Assembly (NCBI RefSeq): GCF_000425705.1
Contig: NZ_AUDY01000008.1
Location: 62,001 to 126,000, forward strand
Direction of reading: 5' to 3'
Length of the DNA stretch: 64,000 nt
From: Halobacillus kuroshimensis DSM 18393
GTDB lineage: Bacteria > Bacillota > Bacilli > Bacillales > Halobacillaceae
Made by a program: the position numbers and the translations under genes. This document shows, one piece after another, positions 45,244-54,835 of the stretch. The notes below the pieces were generated by a model. It was not told the DNA's origin and searched no databases. It saw only the letters and a list, made by a program, of their open reading frames with translations. Every line of letters begins with the position of its first letter. Positions within the stretch are counted from its first letter, which is position 1.

Positions 45244-46380
45244 TTGAAAAAGCTTACAATTATATTGACACTTATCCTTCTAGCTGCCAATTTCTCTATT
45301 ACCCCCGTGTATGGGGAGACTAAACCTGATTCTCCTGATATTCTTAGTGAATCAGCAATTGTAATGGAAGCAAACACCGGGAAGGTCATTTATGAGAAGG
45401 ACGCCGACCGTGAGATGTACCCCGCTAGTCTGACTAAAATCGCCACAGCGATTTATGCGTTGGAAAACGGAGACCCGGAAGATCAGGTGACGGTTAGTGA
45501 AGAAGCGAGGAATACAGGCGGATCGAGTGTTTTCCTAATGGAAGGGGAGCAGGTTTCTCTGAAAAAGCTTGTCCAGGGACTGCTGATCAACTCAGGGAAT
45601 GATGCCGGGACGGCTATAGCTGAGCATATGAGCGGCAGTGTAGACAGCTTTTCTGAAGATTTGAGTGTCTTCCTACAAGAAAAAGTCGGAACGGAGAAGA
45701 CCCATTTTACCAATCCGCACGGTCTCTATGATGGTCAGCATACGACAACAGCAAGAGATCTCGCTTTAATCACCCAGTACGCGATGCAGAATGAAACCTT
45801 TATGGAAATCTTTGGAACCAAAACCATGGACTGGACGGGAGAATCATGGGAAACCACGTTATATACCCATCATAAATTGTTCCGTGAAAACCCGTACGAA
45901 GGCATCACAGGCGGTAAAACCGGTTTTGTTCCACAGGCCGGCTTTACGCTGGCAACGACAGCATCCCGTGAAGACACAGATTTCATCGCCATCACAATGA
46001 AGACACCGTATCAAGATCAAGTGTACACCGATACGGAAAAACTCCTGGACTACGGATTTGAAAATTATGAAACATCCTTCGTCCCAAAAGAGGATCTCCT
46101 TGGAGACAAAAAGGACGAATATATTCTACCGGGAGAGATTCCCTATACCTCTTTGAAAGGGGAAGGGGTGGAAGCTTCGGTAGATGACAACGGGAAAGTG
46201 ACGATCAGCAGTGAAGAAGGCACGCCGTTGACATACTATCAGTTGGAAGAGAAGACGGATTACGTAACGAACGTTCCGGAAACCACTGATGCACAAAAAA
46301 AGCAGGACACCTGGACGGATTATCTGAACTATTTGATCATACCTCCAAAGTTCTGGGCGTTGGAAGTCCTTCATTTCTAA
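45244..46380 (+). CDS. dacF: D-alanyl-D-alanine carboxypeptidase, DacF-like
   Basis: A 378-residue penicillin-binding protein 5-family carboxypeptidase that trims peptidoglycan stem peptides. Signal peptide at 1-24, then catalytic S62-L-T-K65, S117-G-N119 and K225-T-G227. The C-terminal beta domain ends with a hydrophobic/amphipathic stretch (YLNYLIIPPKFWALEVLHF), which may anchor it to the membrane. The TTG start has AAGGAG 8 bases upstream. Other family members (DacA, DacB) are possible; the operon marker spoIIA is absent, so the symbol is tentative. Confidence 0.82.
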   Translation: MKKLTIILTLILLAANFSITPVYGETKPDSPDILSESAIVMEANTGKVIYEKDADREMYPASLTKIATAIYALENGDPEDQVTVSEEARNTGGSSVFLMEGEQVSLKKLVQGLLINSGNDAGTAIAEHMSGSVDSFSEDLSVFLQEKVGTEKTHFTNPHGLYDGQHTTTARDLALITQYAMQNETFMEIFGTKTMDWTGESWETTLYTHHKLFRENPYEGITGGKTGFVPQAGFTLATTASREDTDFIAITMKTPYQDQVYTDTEKLLDYGFENYETSFVPKEDLLGDKKDEYILPGEIPYTSLKGEGVEASVDDNGKVTISSEEGTPLTYYQLEEKTDYVTNVPETTDAQKKQDTWTDYLNYLIIPPKFWALEVLHF

Positions 46381-46419
46381 GGCTGATGAATACGAAGGAT
46401 ATCCTTTTTCAGAGGATCT

Positions 46420-46466
46420 TAAAAGAAGGGTGGCAGGATTATTCCTGCCACCCTTCTTTTTATTTT
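46420..46466. terminator. Bidirectional terminator between dacF-like and spo0M genes
   Basis: AAAAGAAGGGTGGCAGG (46421-46437) pairs with CCTGCCACCCTTCTTTT (46444-46460), flanked by As and Ts. Confidence 0.95.
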
Positions 46467-47224
46467 TTATAACGGTCAATCGTTTCTTGAAGACGTCGGG
46501 CAACGGTCTGAGGGTGCCCCGTCAGCTCCTCTTTTGTAAGCGTCAGCGACGCACGGCTTTCATCCATTTCAAGCGCTTCAGCGAATAATCCGCCAAGTCC
46601 CCGGGCACGGCGGTCTACTTCAAGCATGACTTCGACATGGGTTTCATTAAGGAAGAAAATAGTCTCCAGTTCATCTAGGTAGGAGCGGTAGTTTCCGCCA
46701 GGTGCGAATTCGAATTCCTGTACATACCCGTGCCGTTTGGAATATTCCATCTCGACCTTTCTTAATCGGAAGCCGAGCTGGTTTTCCAGCGCCTCCAGAA
46801 TGGTTTGAATGTATGGATGGGGAGCAATGGTGACCGGATCACGGTCTTCTGGATCAAGGGCTCTCGGAATATCAAGTCCGGTTTCAAACCATATCGGAAG
46901 ACGTCGTCCAAGAGAAGCCGGAACGTGGAAGGGGATTTGGATGGAAAAAGGAATTTCCTTTGTCTCTCCCTCTTGAACCGTGATTGGTCCGGATAGTGCG
47001 TATTTCTGCAGGGACACTTCTTCTTTCACTTTACGGTCATCCACCTCGCGGACAGCTTCAGTCATTAAAAAGATATGAATGGCGTCAATCGACTGTTCCA
47101 CGTCTCCCCCTTGGATAACGACCTTACCGTGAACGTCTTCACCCGGGATGAATTGATCCTTTTCCAGCTGGGTATCCACCTTGGCGGCTCCGACACCGAC
47201 ACTAGCTAATAATTTTTTGAACAT
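46460..47224 (-). CDS. spo0M: Sporulation control protein Spo0M
   Basis: A 254-residue arrestin-like protein of the SpoOM family (MFKKLLASVGVGAAKVDTQLEKDQFIPGEDVHGKV at the N-terminus, IPFSIQIPFHVPASLGRRLPIWFETGLDI in the middle, EFEFAPGG near the C-terminus). In B. subtilis it is a SigH/SigW-linked protein affecting sporulation timing and septation. Length is normal. AGGAGGAGAT precedes the ATG on the minus strand. Confidence 0.93.
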   Translation of the reverse strand: MFKKLLASVGVGAAKVDTQLEKDQFIPGEDVHGKVVIQGGDVEQSIDAIHIFLMTEAVREVDDRKVKEEVSLQKYALSGPITVQEGETKEIPFSIQIPFHVPASLGRRLPIWFETGLDIPRALDPEDRDPVTIAPHPYIQTILEALENQLGFRLRKVEMEYSKRHGYVQEFEFAPGGNYRSYLDELETIFFLNETHVEVMLEVDRRARGLGGLFAEALEMDESRASLTLTKEELTGHPQTVARRLQETIDRYKK

Positions 47225-47497
47225 ACGATCTCCTCCTTTTTTATTGTATACGGATGAAAAGAAGAATTGGGTTCAAAAAAATTTGTTCAGCTTCTTCATG
47301 GGTATAAAGGCTCTATTGCAAGGAAGGTTCAGGGTGTTGGTTTAGGATAAAAGTTTCAGATGAGTGCTGGAAGGGAATGAAGTTCTTTCAGAGGCTGTTA
47401 TTCTTTACCAAGGTAAAATATTTTGTTCAAAAAAGTGAAAATTTTCTATATTTGGTCGATATTAGAGAATAAGGACCAGGTAGAAAGGAAGAGGCTA

Positions 47498-49051
47498 GTG
47501 TTACATAAAAAAAATCGAACGATGTTGTTGTTTTCAGCGGTGGGATTGGCTTTGATGTTTTTGATTCATCTCATTCACAGAAATAGGATGCACCATTGGT
47601 CAGCTGCGGATTTCAGTGCCTACACGCCGTATCTGTACATGTACATGGTGGTGCCGTTGCTGCTGTTTATATTATCTTCCGTATTCTATTACAAAAATAA
47701 GACCCATCAGGCGCTGCCGTGGATACACGCGCTTCTTTTTACGTTTATCAGTATCGGCATGATCACGAACGGGGAAGGGATGGTCGTTTACCATTTTTCC
47801 ATCTTTTTAGTTGTTGCTCTTGCCGCCTTTTATGACCGGGTGGCGCTGCTTGGCTTGATGACGATTGTTTTTGGTTTGTTTCACTTCGGTGCTATGTTTA
47901 CAGGTACCGAATTTTTCTATGGAACGTCAGATTATACGTGGTTTATGTTCGCGCTGCATGGGGTTTATCTCCTGCTGACAAGTGCAGGGACTACCTATCA
48001 GATTGTCTTGAAAAACCGGCACGTCCAGGAATTGAAGGCCCTGTCGGATGAAAAACAGGAAGAAACCAAGCGGTTGATGGAACAGCTTCAAACCGTGGGT
48101 GCTGCCCTCAAGGATACGGTCCAGCTGTTAAACCGTTCTTCCCAGAGCTCGAGCCATTCTTTTCAAGAGTTGGAAGATTTAATAGAACGACGTCATGAGA
48201 ACACGGATCTTCAGGTCAAAGAAGCGGTGAAGAATGCTGACGACCTTTCGCATATGCATGAGGCCGTGGAAAGCATGAATCAAAACCTTCATGGGGTCCT
48301 GGACCAGGCGGCACAGACGGCCCGGGTTACCCAGGTAGGGGAAGATTCGCTGCATCAGATTCTGGATCAGTTGAATCAAACTGAATCAAGCATCCAGCAA
48401 ACGAATGAAACCGTCCAGCTGTTAAGCACGTCGTCGGAAAGTATTTCACAGGTTACGAAAGACATCGCATCCATTACAGAAAATACAAGGATGCTTGCTT
48501 TGAATGCTTCCATTGAAGCGGCTCGGGCAGGAGAACATGGCAAGGGATTCAGTGTGGTAGCGGCCGAGGTACAACGGTTGTCTCAACAGTCGGAAGCTTC
48601 GACAAGGAAAATCTTTGAGATCGTGGAAACCATCCAGCATTACGTTCATCAGGCTGATCAGCGTTCAAGTGAAGGAATGGAACGTATGACTGCGAGCCAG
48701 AAGCATTTAGACGAGATGGAGACGAACTTCAAGGATATTCTCAAGCAGTCACAGCACGTAAAGGGTGAAGCAAAGGAAATCCAAGCGTTTGGCGAAAACC
48801 TGACAATAACAGCAGATGGGTTATCCCGTTCGTTTGAACAGCTTTTATCTTTTATAAAAGAGGGGAAAGTCCAGAACGATCATATTCGAGATGTGTCAAA
48901 AGGACAGCTGAAAACAATCCAAACGATGGGAGAAGAAGTTCAACAGCTGACAGATATGATCTTGGACATCCAGCAGATTACCGAAGAGATGGATGCCAGC
49001 CATTTGGAAGATTACAAAAGGCCTCTGCCTGCGTTGAAAGATGTCAGTTGA
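47498..49051 (+). CDS. Membrane methyl-accepting chemotaxis protein
   Basis: A 517-residue chemoreceptor. Six hydrophobic helices occupy about residues 7-175 with only short outside loops, so there is no large extracellular sensor domain. A cytoplasmic coiled-coil then leads to the signalling hairpin tip [34 protein letters not shown], followed by the returning coil. The GTG at 47498 is preferred because AAAGGAAGAGG precedes it; the longer TTG-initiated frame has no ribosome binding site. The 6-TM N-terminus suggests sensing of membrane state or a hydrophobic signal. Confidence 0.85.
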   Translation: MLHKKNRTMLLFSAVGLALMFLIHLIHRNRMHHWSAADFSAYTPYLYMYMVVPLLLFILSSVFYYKNKTHQALPWIHALLFTFISIGMITNGEGMVVYHFSIFLVVALAAFYDRVALLGLMTIVFGLFHFGAMFTGTEFFYGTSDYTWFMFALHGVYLLLTSAGTTYQIVLKNRHVQELKALSDEKQEETKRLMEQLQTVGAALKDTVQLLNRSSQSSSHSFQELEDLIERRHENTDLQVKEAVKNADDLSHMHEAVESMNQNLHGVLDQAAQTARVTQVGEDSLHQILDQLNQTESSIQQTNETVQLLSTSSESISQVTKDIASITENTRMLALNASIEAARAGEHGKGFSVVAAEVQRLSQQSEASTRKIFEIVETIQHYVHQADQRSSEGMERMTASQKHLDEMETNFKDILKQSQHVKGEAKEIQAFGENLTITADGLSRSFEQLLSFIKEGKVQNDHIRDVSKGQLKTIQTMGEEVQQLTDMILDIQQITEEMDASHLEDYKRPLPALKDVS

Positions 49052-49060
49052 ACAGTTTAA

Positions 49061-49094
49061 AAAACCCGGCACATATGGCTGCCGGGTTTTTTCG
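49061..49094. terminator. Bidirectional terminator between the chemoreceptor and germination genes
   Basis: AACCCGGCA (49063-49071) pairs with TGCCGGGTT (49080-49088); A run before and T run after. Confidence 0.92.
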
Positions 49095-49131
49095 TCGTTC
49101 ATCATGTGTGGGGAGGTGGTGAACATGCCTG

Positions 49132-50232
49132 TCAAAGGGTATTTTTCTGTGCTCTATTTTTGATCTGTAAGCCTCCCCAGAGAAAGAGGGGAAGCAGAAA
49201 GCCATGGGTGACTGCATAAGGCAGCCATGTGTCAGCGACAAAGTTTTCATAGTAAGCCATGTCCGGATAGGCGACCAAAGACAGGACAATCATTCCCATG
49301 CCCAGTGGAAGGAGGAGGATCCGATGATTGTCGATGTTAAGGAATTGGGCAATACCAACGGAAGAGGCATAATAGAGGACCGTCAGTTTGAAAAAGATCG
49401 TAATCATCCAAATAATGGCGATGATGATTTCCAGCCCTTCCATAAAGCCTGCGATGTTTATCTTCTCAGCTACATTATAGGTTGGATAGGCATTCAGTGA
49501 GGTTAAGTCACTTCCGAGTACTAAAAGACTCAGAATCGTTATGAGAAACAGAAATCCACCACCAATCATGCTGCCGATGAACCATCCGTGAGCTGTTTTG
49601 GGACTTTCTTTGACATAAGGAATCACCATCAGGAGCGCGACCATTTCAAGGTAAGGCGTGCCGATCATCACCGTTGATCCATCGATAATCTCCTTACTGG
49701 TACTGTCGAAAAAAGGACGGAGATGATCCATATTCATTTGAGGGGTGATCGAAAATATGAGAAACAAAAAAAGCAGTATCATCCACGGCATAAAGATTTC
49801 AGCAGATCGTCCGATGCTTTCTACTCCGAGATAGCAGCCCACAATGACGACGAGTAAAAAGAACAGATGAATAAATGTCAGGGGAGTTTCCGGTATAATC
49901 TGGGTCGTCATGAAATCACCGATGTTCCTTAGGACGAGAGCGGATAAAATATAAAGGAAAGCAAGATAAAAGAAACTGAATAATCGACCAAGCCATGCAC
50001 CGAACACGAAGGTGCAGGCCTGGACAAAAGACTTCCCCTTCAGGCTTTTCCAAACCAAAATGTAGAACAGGACAAGAGAGGCCCCAACCAGGATGGAAAG
50101 CAGGACAGAAACCCATGCGTCATGCTTCGCAGCTGACGCAATAGGGGAAGGCACAATCAAAATGGAGCTGCCAATGGTGAAGAAAATGACAATAAACATA
50201 AACTGTCTTGGGCTGATGGCTGGCTGATTCAA
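49132..50232 (-). CDS. Spore germination receptor B subunit (GerAB/GerKB-type)
   Basis: A 366-residue membrane protein of the amino acid-polyamine-organocation superfamily, with ten predicted helices (ISPRQFMFIVIFFTIGSSILIVPS at the N-terminus is the GerAB signature). It is the nutrient-binding channel subunit of the spore inner-membrane receptor. The start is TTG with AAAGGAGGT 8 bases upstream. Last gene of the operon A-C-D-B transcribed on the minus strand. Confidence 0.9.
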   Translation of the reverse strand: MNQPAISPRQFMFIVIFFTIGSSILIVPSPIASAAKHDAWVSVLLSILVGASLVLFYILVWKSLKGKSFVQACTFVFGAWLGRLFSFFYLAFLYILSALVLRNIGDFMTTQIIPETPLTFIHLFFLLVVIVGCYLGVESIGRSAEIFMPWMILLFLFLIFSITPQMNMDHLRPFFDSTSKEIIDGSTVMIGTPYLEMVALLMVIPYVKESPKTAHGWFIGSMIGGGFLFLITILSLLVLGSDLTSLNAYPTYNVAEKINIAGFMEGLEIIIAIIWMITIFFKLTVLYYASSVGIAQFLNIDNHRILLLPLGMGMIVLSLVAYPDMAYYENFVADTWLPYAVTHGFLLPLFLWGGLQIKNRAQKNTL

Positions 50233-50247
50233 TACGTTCGACCTCCT

Positions 50248-50472
50248 TTAAAAGTCAAACCAGGAAAAAATCCATGCATAAAAAGCTTTAACATAATCAA
50301 GTGGGTTGGGAACATTCATCCCCCTGGCTTCCCATATACTCATGGTCACAGCTGTTAGCAAAGCGATTATGAAGCACGCGATTTCTTTCTTGTTCTGTTT
50401 TTTCCAAAGTCCTGGGAATTGGAGTGAAAAAATGACGGAGGCGGCGAAAATGATCCCGATGATTGGCCACAT
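50248..50472 (-). CDS. Small germination receptor D-type subunit
   Basis: A 74-residue protein with two membrane helices (WPIIGIIFAASVIFSLQF and IACFIIALLTAVTMSIW) joined by a basic loop. Two-helix proteins of this size are encoded inside or beside gerA-type operons in many Bacillus species and modulate germination (D subunits). It begins 4 bases after the C-subunit stop, with AAAGGAT upstream of the ATG at 50472. The longer open frame upstream overlaps the C gene and is not supported. Confidence 0.75.
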   Translation of the reverse strand: MWPIIGIIFAASVIFSLQFPGLWKKQNKKEIACFIIALLTAVTMSIWEARGMNVPNPLDYVKAFYAWIFSWFDF

Positions 50473-50476
50473 AAGC

Positions 50477-51673
50477 TTATCCTTTCTTATCGATCTGTCG
50501 CGATGAATTTCCTCTTGAGCGAACCTCTGCTTTGACATCCACTTGCACACGGACATCTTTGAATACTTCGTCCCATTCGCTTTCTAAGGTTTTCCAATCA
50601 TTTTTTTCATACCGGTGAACCGCCTGACCAAATCCGAAGATATCACTTTCAAAATCACTCTGTGCAGCAACAATCGCTGATTGGACGATGGTTTCGATTT
50701 CTTCTTCCAGTGCTAGATTGATCTGATCAATGCCTTCGGGCTCCCCAATACTGATATCACAGTTCATTTCACCGATGTTCCCCTCCGCTTCAATCAATAC
50801 GGAAATGCTCGGAGTATCTCCATCCATCTCTGCTGAAATGGACGATGTTGAACGGAGGAGTTCCACGCTCGATGTTTCACCATTCTCACAAGGGTGGGTC
50901 ACGATGGTACTGCTCACTTCCCCTGTTATAAAGTTGAATCCTAAGCTTTGTTTTTCTGTTAACCAGCCGGCAAGTCTGTCTTCCTTGAAGACGGCTGTTT
51001 CGTCCAGTTCCAGTGTTGTCGGTGCATCCGCTTGTTCAACGTTGGACATCCGGTTACCTACATCCTCCTCCCCGTTTAATAGAAGACCTCCGAGAACAGC
51101 TTCCTCACCGGGGCTCCGTATCTTGGAAATCAAGGTATCAATGTGTACGCCTGTCGTGACCCCCCAATGGCTCTCCGCGTTCTCAATCGAATTCATCACT
51201 TTGTTTGCAGGGATTTTTTCATAAGGCGTAAGAACACTTAGGATGTTCTCCACCGAGGCATTTTTGGCAACAGTTATATAATAGGATGGGCGAAATTCAT
51301 GGTCTCTGTATAAAAAATCGAGGGCAGGCATGATCCCGTCTTCTGCCAGTGACTCACCGATGACGACAAGTCTCATTTGAGATAAGTATATTTTCCTTGG
51401 TGTTTTAATCGAAAGCTTTCTAAAAGCTTCAAACAGCGTCTCTCCTGTAATGGTATAGGTGGAGACAGGGGGCCGGGTGGTCGGAGCCTCCGTAGCGACT
51501 TCGGACGGGTTGATGACCTGGACGGTGATCAAATATTCTCCCTGATCATTTTTGTCAATCCCGGTAGCAACCGCAATCCCCAGCTCATCCAGCTCTCTGC
51601 TGTTCCAGCAGCCGGTCAGCATGGCTAGACAGATCATCGCTGATACAACAGCTCTCATCGTTGGAATGTTCAT
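50477..51673 (-). CDS. Spore germination receptor C subunit lipoprotein (GerAC/GerKC-type)
   Basis: A 398-residue lipoprotein: signal peptide with lipobox LTGC (MLTGCWNSRELDELGIAVATGIDK is the family N-terminus), then three-domain GerAC fold. It would be attached to the outer face of the spore inner membrane as part of the nutrient receptor. The ATG overlaps the A-subunit stop by 4 bases, and the gene is followed by the small D-type gene. No missing domain apparent. Confidence 0.92.
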   Translation of the reverse strand: MNIPTMRAVVSAMICLAMLTGCWNSRELDELGIAVATGIDKNDQGEYLITVQVINPSEVATEAPTTRPPVSTYTITGETLFEAFRKLSIKTPRKIYLSQMRLVVIGESLAEDGIMPALDFLYRDHEFRPSYYITVAKNASVENILSVLTPYEKIPANKVMNSIENAESHWGVTTGVHIDTLISKIRSPGEEAVLGGLLLNGEEDVGNRMSNVEQADAPTTLELDETAVFKEDRLAGWLTEKQSLGFNFITGEVSSTIVTHPCENGETSSVELLRSTSSISAEMDGDTPSISVLIEAEGNIGEMNCDISIGEPEGIDQINLALEEEIETIVQSAIVAAQSDFESDIFGFGQAVHRYEKNDWKTLESEWDEVFKDVRVQVDVKAEVRSRGNSSRQIDKKG

Positions 51674-53211
51674 GACTGCTTCTCCTTCGTTCCGCCGTGT
51701 TTAGAACCTTTATAGTCTTTCGTCAATGCAGCGGATTTCGTGAACAGCTTCCAATGAGGCAAACGAAGAAGCACATCTTTTTGGTCCTTCGGAATCATTG
51801 GAGCAAGCGGGGACATGTAAGGAACCCCGAACGACTGCAAACTGCAGAGGTGAAGAACCATGGCGATTAATCCAAGAATGATTCCGTATAAGCCGAATGT
51901 CGCTGCCAGAGTCATAAAAACAAAACGCAGCATTCGTATTGGGATCGCAATATTGTAGGAAGGGAACACAAAGCTGCTGATCGCTGTAATGGCTACGACA
52001 ATAACCATGGCGGGAGACACGAGCCCGGCCTGTACAGCGGATTGTCCCAATACGAGAGCCCCTACAATGGATACCGCTGAACCTACGGGCTTAGGCAGCC
52101 GTACCCCGGCTTCCCGCAAAATCTCAAAGGTCAATTCCATAATGAGCGCTTCAAAGAATGCAGGAAAGGGAACGCCATCGCGCTGGGCTGCTAAGCTGAC
52201 CAGCAGCGTAGGCGGAATCATTTCCTGGTGGAACGTAATGAATGCGATATACAGGGATGGTGTGAATAAAGCAATGGTGAAACAGACGAGCCGCAGCAAC
52301 CGAAGGAGGGAGCCGATATCCGCTCGTTGATAATAATCTTCACTGGATTGAAAGAAATGGATAAATAAAGCAGGGACCAAAAGGACATCCGGTGTCCCAT
52401 CGATGACAATTGCAATCCGGCCTTTCGCTATGCCCTCAGCAATGGCGTCTGGTCTTTCTGAGTAATAGATTGTTGGAAAGGGAGAGTACTGGGCATCCTG
52501 AATATATTCTTCGATGTAGCCACTTTCGAAAATGCTGTCGACGTCGATTTGATCCAGACGCTGGTGCACTTCCTTTACCACCTGTTCTTCGGCCAGCCCT
52601 TCGATATAAACCACAGCAATGTCCGTTTGTGAAAGTCTGCCGATGGTTTTCCCATCCATCCGGAGCTTTGGATTTTTAATCTTTCTTCTTAACAGAGCCG
52701 TATTGGTACGGAGGGTCTCATTAAAAGACTCTTTAGGTCCGCGGATGACCCCTTCAGAGGTTGTCTCCTGGACACCCCGGTCCTGCCATCCTCTCGTATT
52801 TGCCATGAGGGCTCTGTTTTCATTTTCAAGAAGAAGGATGGTTTCTCCACTCAACAGGGAAGAAAATAATGGACGGAAGTCATCCGTCTCCAATAACTCA
52901 CCTACAGGAAGGGAAACCGTTTTGATCCGGTCGTACAACAGGTCGGAACTGGATGCTTTTACAGGCATATCAAGCATGAGGGAGCTCATGATATAATCAT
53001 GGATCGTATCTTTATCCACAAGACCGTCTATGAAGAGAAAGGCGCATGCTGTCTCATTAATCATCACCCATCGCACAGCCAGGTCCGAGCTGAACCCCAA
53101 CTGCTCCTGGATATGAGCCACATTTTCACGAAGAGAGAAAAAGAGAGGGTGGGGCTGTTCTTTTGGAGTTGTTAAAGGGGACCGGCTGTTTTCTGAATAA
53201 TTCTCCATCAA
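51670..53211 (-). CDS. Spore germination receptor A subunit (GerAA/GerKA-type)
   Basis: A 513-residue GerA-family protein. A large N-terminal cytoplasmic domain (residues 1-about 240) is followed by membrane helices with the conserved EGIAKGRIAIVIDGTPDVLLVPALF and SPAMVIVVAITAISSFVFPSYNIAIPIRMLRF segments. It forms the oligomeric ion-channel part of the receptor. ATG with AGAGGACTTG upstream. First gene of the operon; a SigG-like promoter lies 30-60 bases upstream. Confidence 0.92.
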   Translation of the reverse strand: MMENYSENSRSPLTTPKEQPHPLFFSLRENVAHIQEQLGFSSDLAVRWVMINETACAFLFIDGLVDKDTIHDYIMSSLMLDMPVKASSSDLLYDRIKTVSLPVGELLETDDFRPLFSSLLSGETILLLENENRALMANTRGWQDRGVQETTSEGVIRGPKESFNETLRTNTALLRRKIKNPKLRMDGKTIGRLSQTDIAVVYIEGLAEEQVVKEVHQRLDQIDVDSIFESGYIEEYIQDAQYSPFPTIYYSERPDAIAEGIAKGRIAIVIDGTPDVLLVPALFIHFFQSSEDYYQRADIGSLLRLLRLVCFTIALFTPSLYIAFITFHQEMIPPTLLVSLAAQRDGVPFPAFFEALIMELTFEILREAGVRLPKPVGSAVSIVGALVLGQSAVQAGLVSPAMVIVVAITAISSFVFPSYNIAIPIRMLRFVFMTLAATFGLYGIILGLIAMVLHLCSLQSFGVPYMSPLAPMIPKDQKDVLLRLPHWKLFTKSAALTKDYKGSKHGGTKEKQS

Positions 53212-53241
53212 GTCCTCTCCTTTTCTGTCCTATTTTATAAA

Positions 53242-53270
53242 TAGCATGCGCAGGGTCAGAGAGATTATGA
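53242..53270 (-). promoter_or_regulatory. SigG-like promoter of the germination operon
   Basis: Read on the minus strand: TCATAA (53270-53265), 16-base spacer, CATGCTA (53248-53242). The -10 matches the forespore consensus CATNNTA, and the -35 resembles GHATR. Expression in the developing spore is what is known for gerA-type operons. Confidence 0.5.
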
Positions 53271-53419
53271 TTTTTTCCTTTATGTAATCTCAGGCGGGGC
53301 TGTGTGATACATAGGGGGACCCGGTAAATTTTTAATGGAAGAAGGAATAGAGAGGATTTGTACACGAAGACGTGGAAATAGGGTTAGAATAGAAACAATA
53401 GATCAAGGAGGGGAAATGC

Positions 53420-53845
53420 ATGGGGTATGAATTGAAAACAAAGCAGAATGACCGCAGTGTCATAGAGTTTATTGAAGAGGTGGAATCAGAAAAGAAGAAA
53501 GAAGATGCCTACCGTCTCCTCGATATCTTTACAGAAACCAGTGGATATGAGGCGAAAATGTGGGGAGCAAGCATCATCGGTTTTGGATCCTATCATTACA
53601 AGTACCCTACCGGCCATGAAGGAGATGCTCCACTCGTCGGTTTTTCTCCCCGAAAAGCCCGGCACAGTCTTTACTTCGCAACAGGGGATGATAAAAGAGC
53701 CGAACTTCTGGAGCAGCTGGGGAAGCATAAATCGGGGAAAGCCTGTGTCTATGTCAATAAGCTGGAGGATATTGATACGGATGTTCTGCAGGAGCTGATC
53801 AGACAGTCGATCACTTTCCTGAAACAAACATACCCGGACCAATAA
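53420..53845 (+). CDS. DUF1801 family protein
   Basis: A 141-residue DUF1801/YdhG-like protein: KMWGASIIGFGSYHYKYPTGHEGDAPLVGFSPRK is the family core, with a C-terminal helix ELIRQSITFLKQTYP. The fold is related to iron-chaperone frataxin-like proteins, but activity is not established. AAGGAGGGGAA precedes the ATG. Monocistronic, with a strong terminator. Confidence 0.8.
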   Translation: MGYELKTKQNDRSVIEFIEEVESEKKKEDAYRLLDIFTETSGYEAKMWGASIIGFGSYHYKYPTGHEGDAPLVGFSPRKARHSLYFATGDDKRAELLEQLGKHKSGKACVYVNKLEDIDTDVLQELIRQSITFLKQTYPDQ

Positions 53846-53884
53846 AAGAATGCCTCTCCCATGCAAAGGGAGAGGCATTCTTTT
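53844..53884. terminator. Bidirectional terminator after the DUF1801 gene
   Basis: AAAAGAATGCCTCTCCC (53844-53860) pairs with GGGAGAGGCATTCTTTT (53868-53884). Confidence 0.95.
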
Positions 53885-54005
53885 ATCGCTGCTTATGGTT
53901 GAACAGTTCCATGAACGCGTGATACATTTCCGTTCCTTGAACCGTAAATAATGACAGGGCTGTTAAAGAAAACAGGCCGATCATAATCATTCTGAACCAA
54001 AACAT
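53883..54005 (-). CDS. Very small membrane protein, unknown
   Basis: A 40-residue open frame from the ATG at 54005 with AAAGGGGG 7 bases upstream. One membrane helix (MIMIGLFSLTALSLFTV) is followed by a short hydrophilic tail (FMELFNHKQR). The good ribosome binding site and the terminator immediately after support translation. No family recognised. Confidence 0.5.
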   Translation of the reverse strand: MFWFRMIMIGLFSLTALSLFTVQGTEMYHAFMELFNHKQR

Positions 54006-54040
54006 TGGTGGTCCCCCTTTCCTTTTTTGATATGGGTTCA

Positions 54041-54349
54041 TCAAAAAGGAAAGGGTGATAAGTAATTGGATTGGTAAAAGATCGTCGTCAGCCATGTGGG
54101 TCTGCCCGTATTCCACGAAGCATCCATAAGGGAAAGCGGGGCGATCCGGTGATCCGTCCAGGCAGAGCCGGTGAAAAAGATTCCATCCACAGCCGATGGC
54201 TCTTCTTCAAACGAAGGCTCCTCCTCCGTCACCGTGGGGCTTTCCTGAAGATCTGCTTTTACAGGGATGTGGGACAGATCCGGATGGGAAAGCATAAGGC
54301 CCAGGCCCACCATCCATATCAGCATGAACAACGGCTGTAACTTCTTCAA
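54041..54349 (-). CDS. Short membrane-anchored or exported protein, unknown
   Basis: A 102-residue protein. The TTG start has GGAGGG 6 bases upstream. The N-terminus (MKKLQPLFMLIWMVGLGLML) is a signal peptide or anchor; the middle is very acidic (TVTEEEPSFEEEPSA) and the C-terminal half is aromatic-rich. No domain recognised. It precedes the 40-residue membrane gene and may share its transcript. Confidence 0.5.
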   Translation of the reverse strand: MKKLQPLFMLIWMVGLGLMLSHPDLSHIPVKADLQESPTVTEEEPSFEEEPSAVDGIFFTGSAWTDHRIAPLSLMDASWNTGRPTWLTTIFYQSNYLSPFPF

Positions 54350-54421
54350 AAAAGCCCTCCTTTCCGCTTCAGGATAATCCTATTATACAAAAGACGCTTT
54401 TATGTGCAACCGATTTGTTTG

Positions 54422-54835
54422 TTAAGAAAGCTGATCGAGGCTTTCATTCATATCTTCCGCTTCATTTCGGTAATGGAAATAAAAACCGGTCCAGATCACC
54501 GCATAAATGACGAGGAACACAGCCGTGAAAATCAGGAAGCTTCCTAAGGTCAGGGTCAGCCATCCGGCATAAATCGCCAGCGGGTAATAGCCGAGAGTTA
54601 CCGTTAAAAAATGAAGAAGGGTCTGCTGGATAAGGTGGAATGACTGGATTTCGAAGTATAACGGGCTGACAGCAAACAACCAGCCCGCCGCCATGGCCGC
54701 CATGGAATTTTTAACGAAGGCACCGCTGTCCAGGACAAGCGTGTCTCCGAAAAAGATCAGCGCGTAAACAATGACGGTGGATAAGAAGGCTCCGAAGAAA
54801 ATGCCCCCTGCACTTCTGATTAGAAATGTCTTCAT
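54422..54835 (-). CDS. DUF3021 membrane protein, partner of a LytTR regulator
   Basis: A 137-residue protein with four membrane helices (GGIFFGAFLSTVIVYALIFF; SMAAMAAGWLFAVSPLYFEI; LLHFLTVTLGYYPLAIYAGW; FLIFTAVFLVIYAVIWTGFYFHY), typical of DUF3021. It overlaps the LytTR gene by 4 bases. In Firmicutes such pairs form membrane-bound regulatory modules in which the membrane protein restrains the DNA-binding protein. The signal is unknown. Confidence 0.8.
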   Translation of the reverse strand: MKTFLIRSAGGIFFGAFLSTVIVYALIFFGDTLVLDSGAFVKNSMAAMAAGWLFAVSPLYFEIQSFHLIQQTLLHFLTVTLGYYPLAIYAGWLTLTLGSFLIFTAVFLVIYAVIWTGFYFHYRNEAEDMNESLDQLS

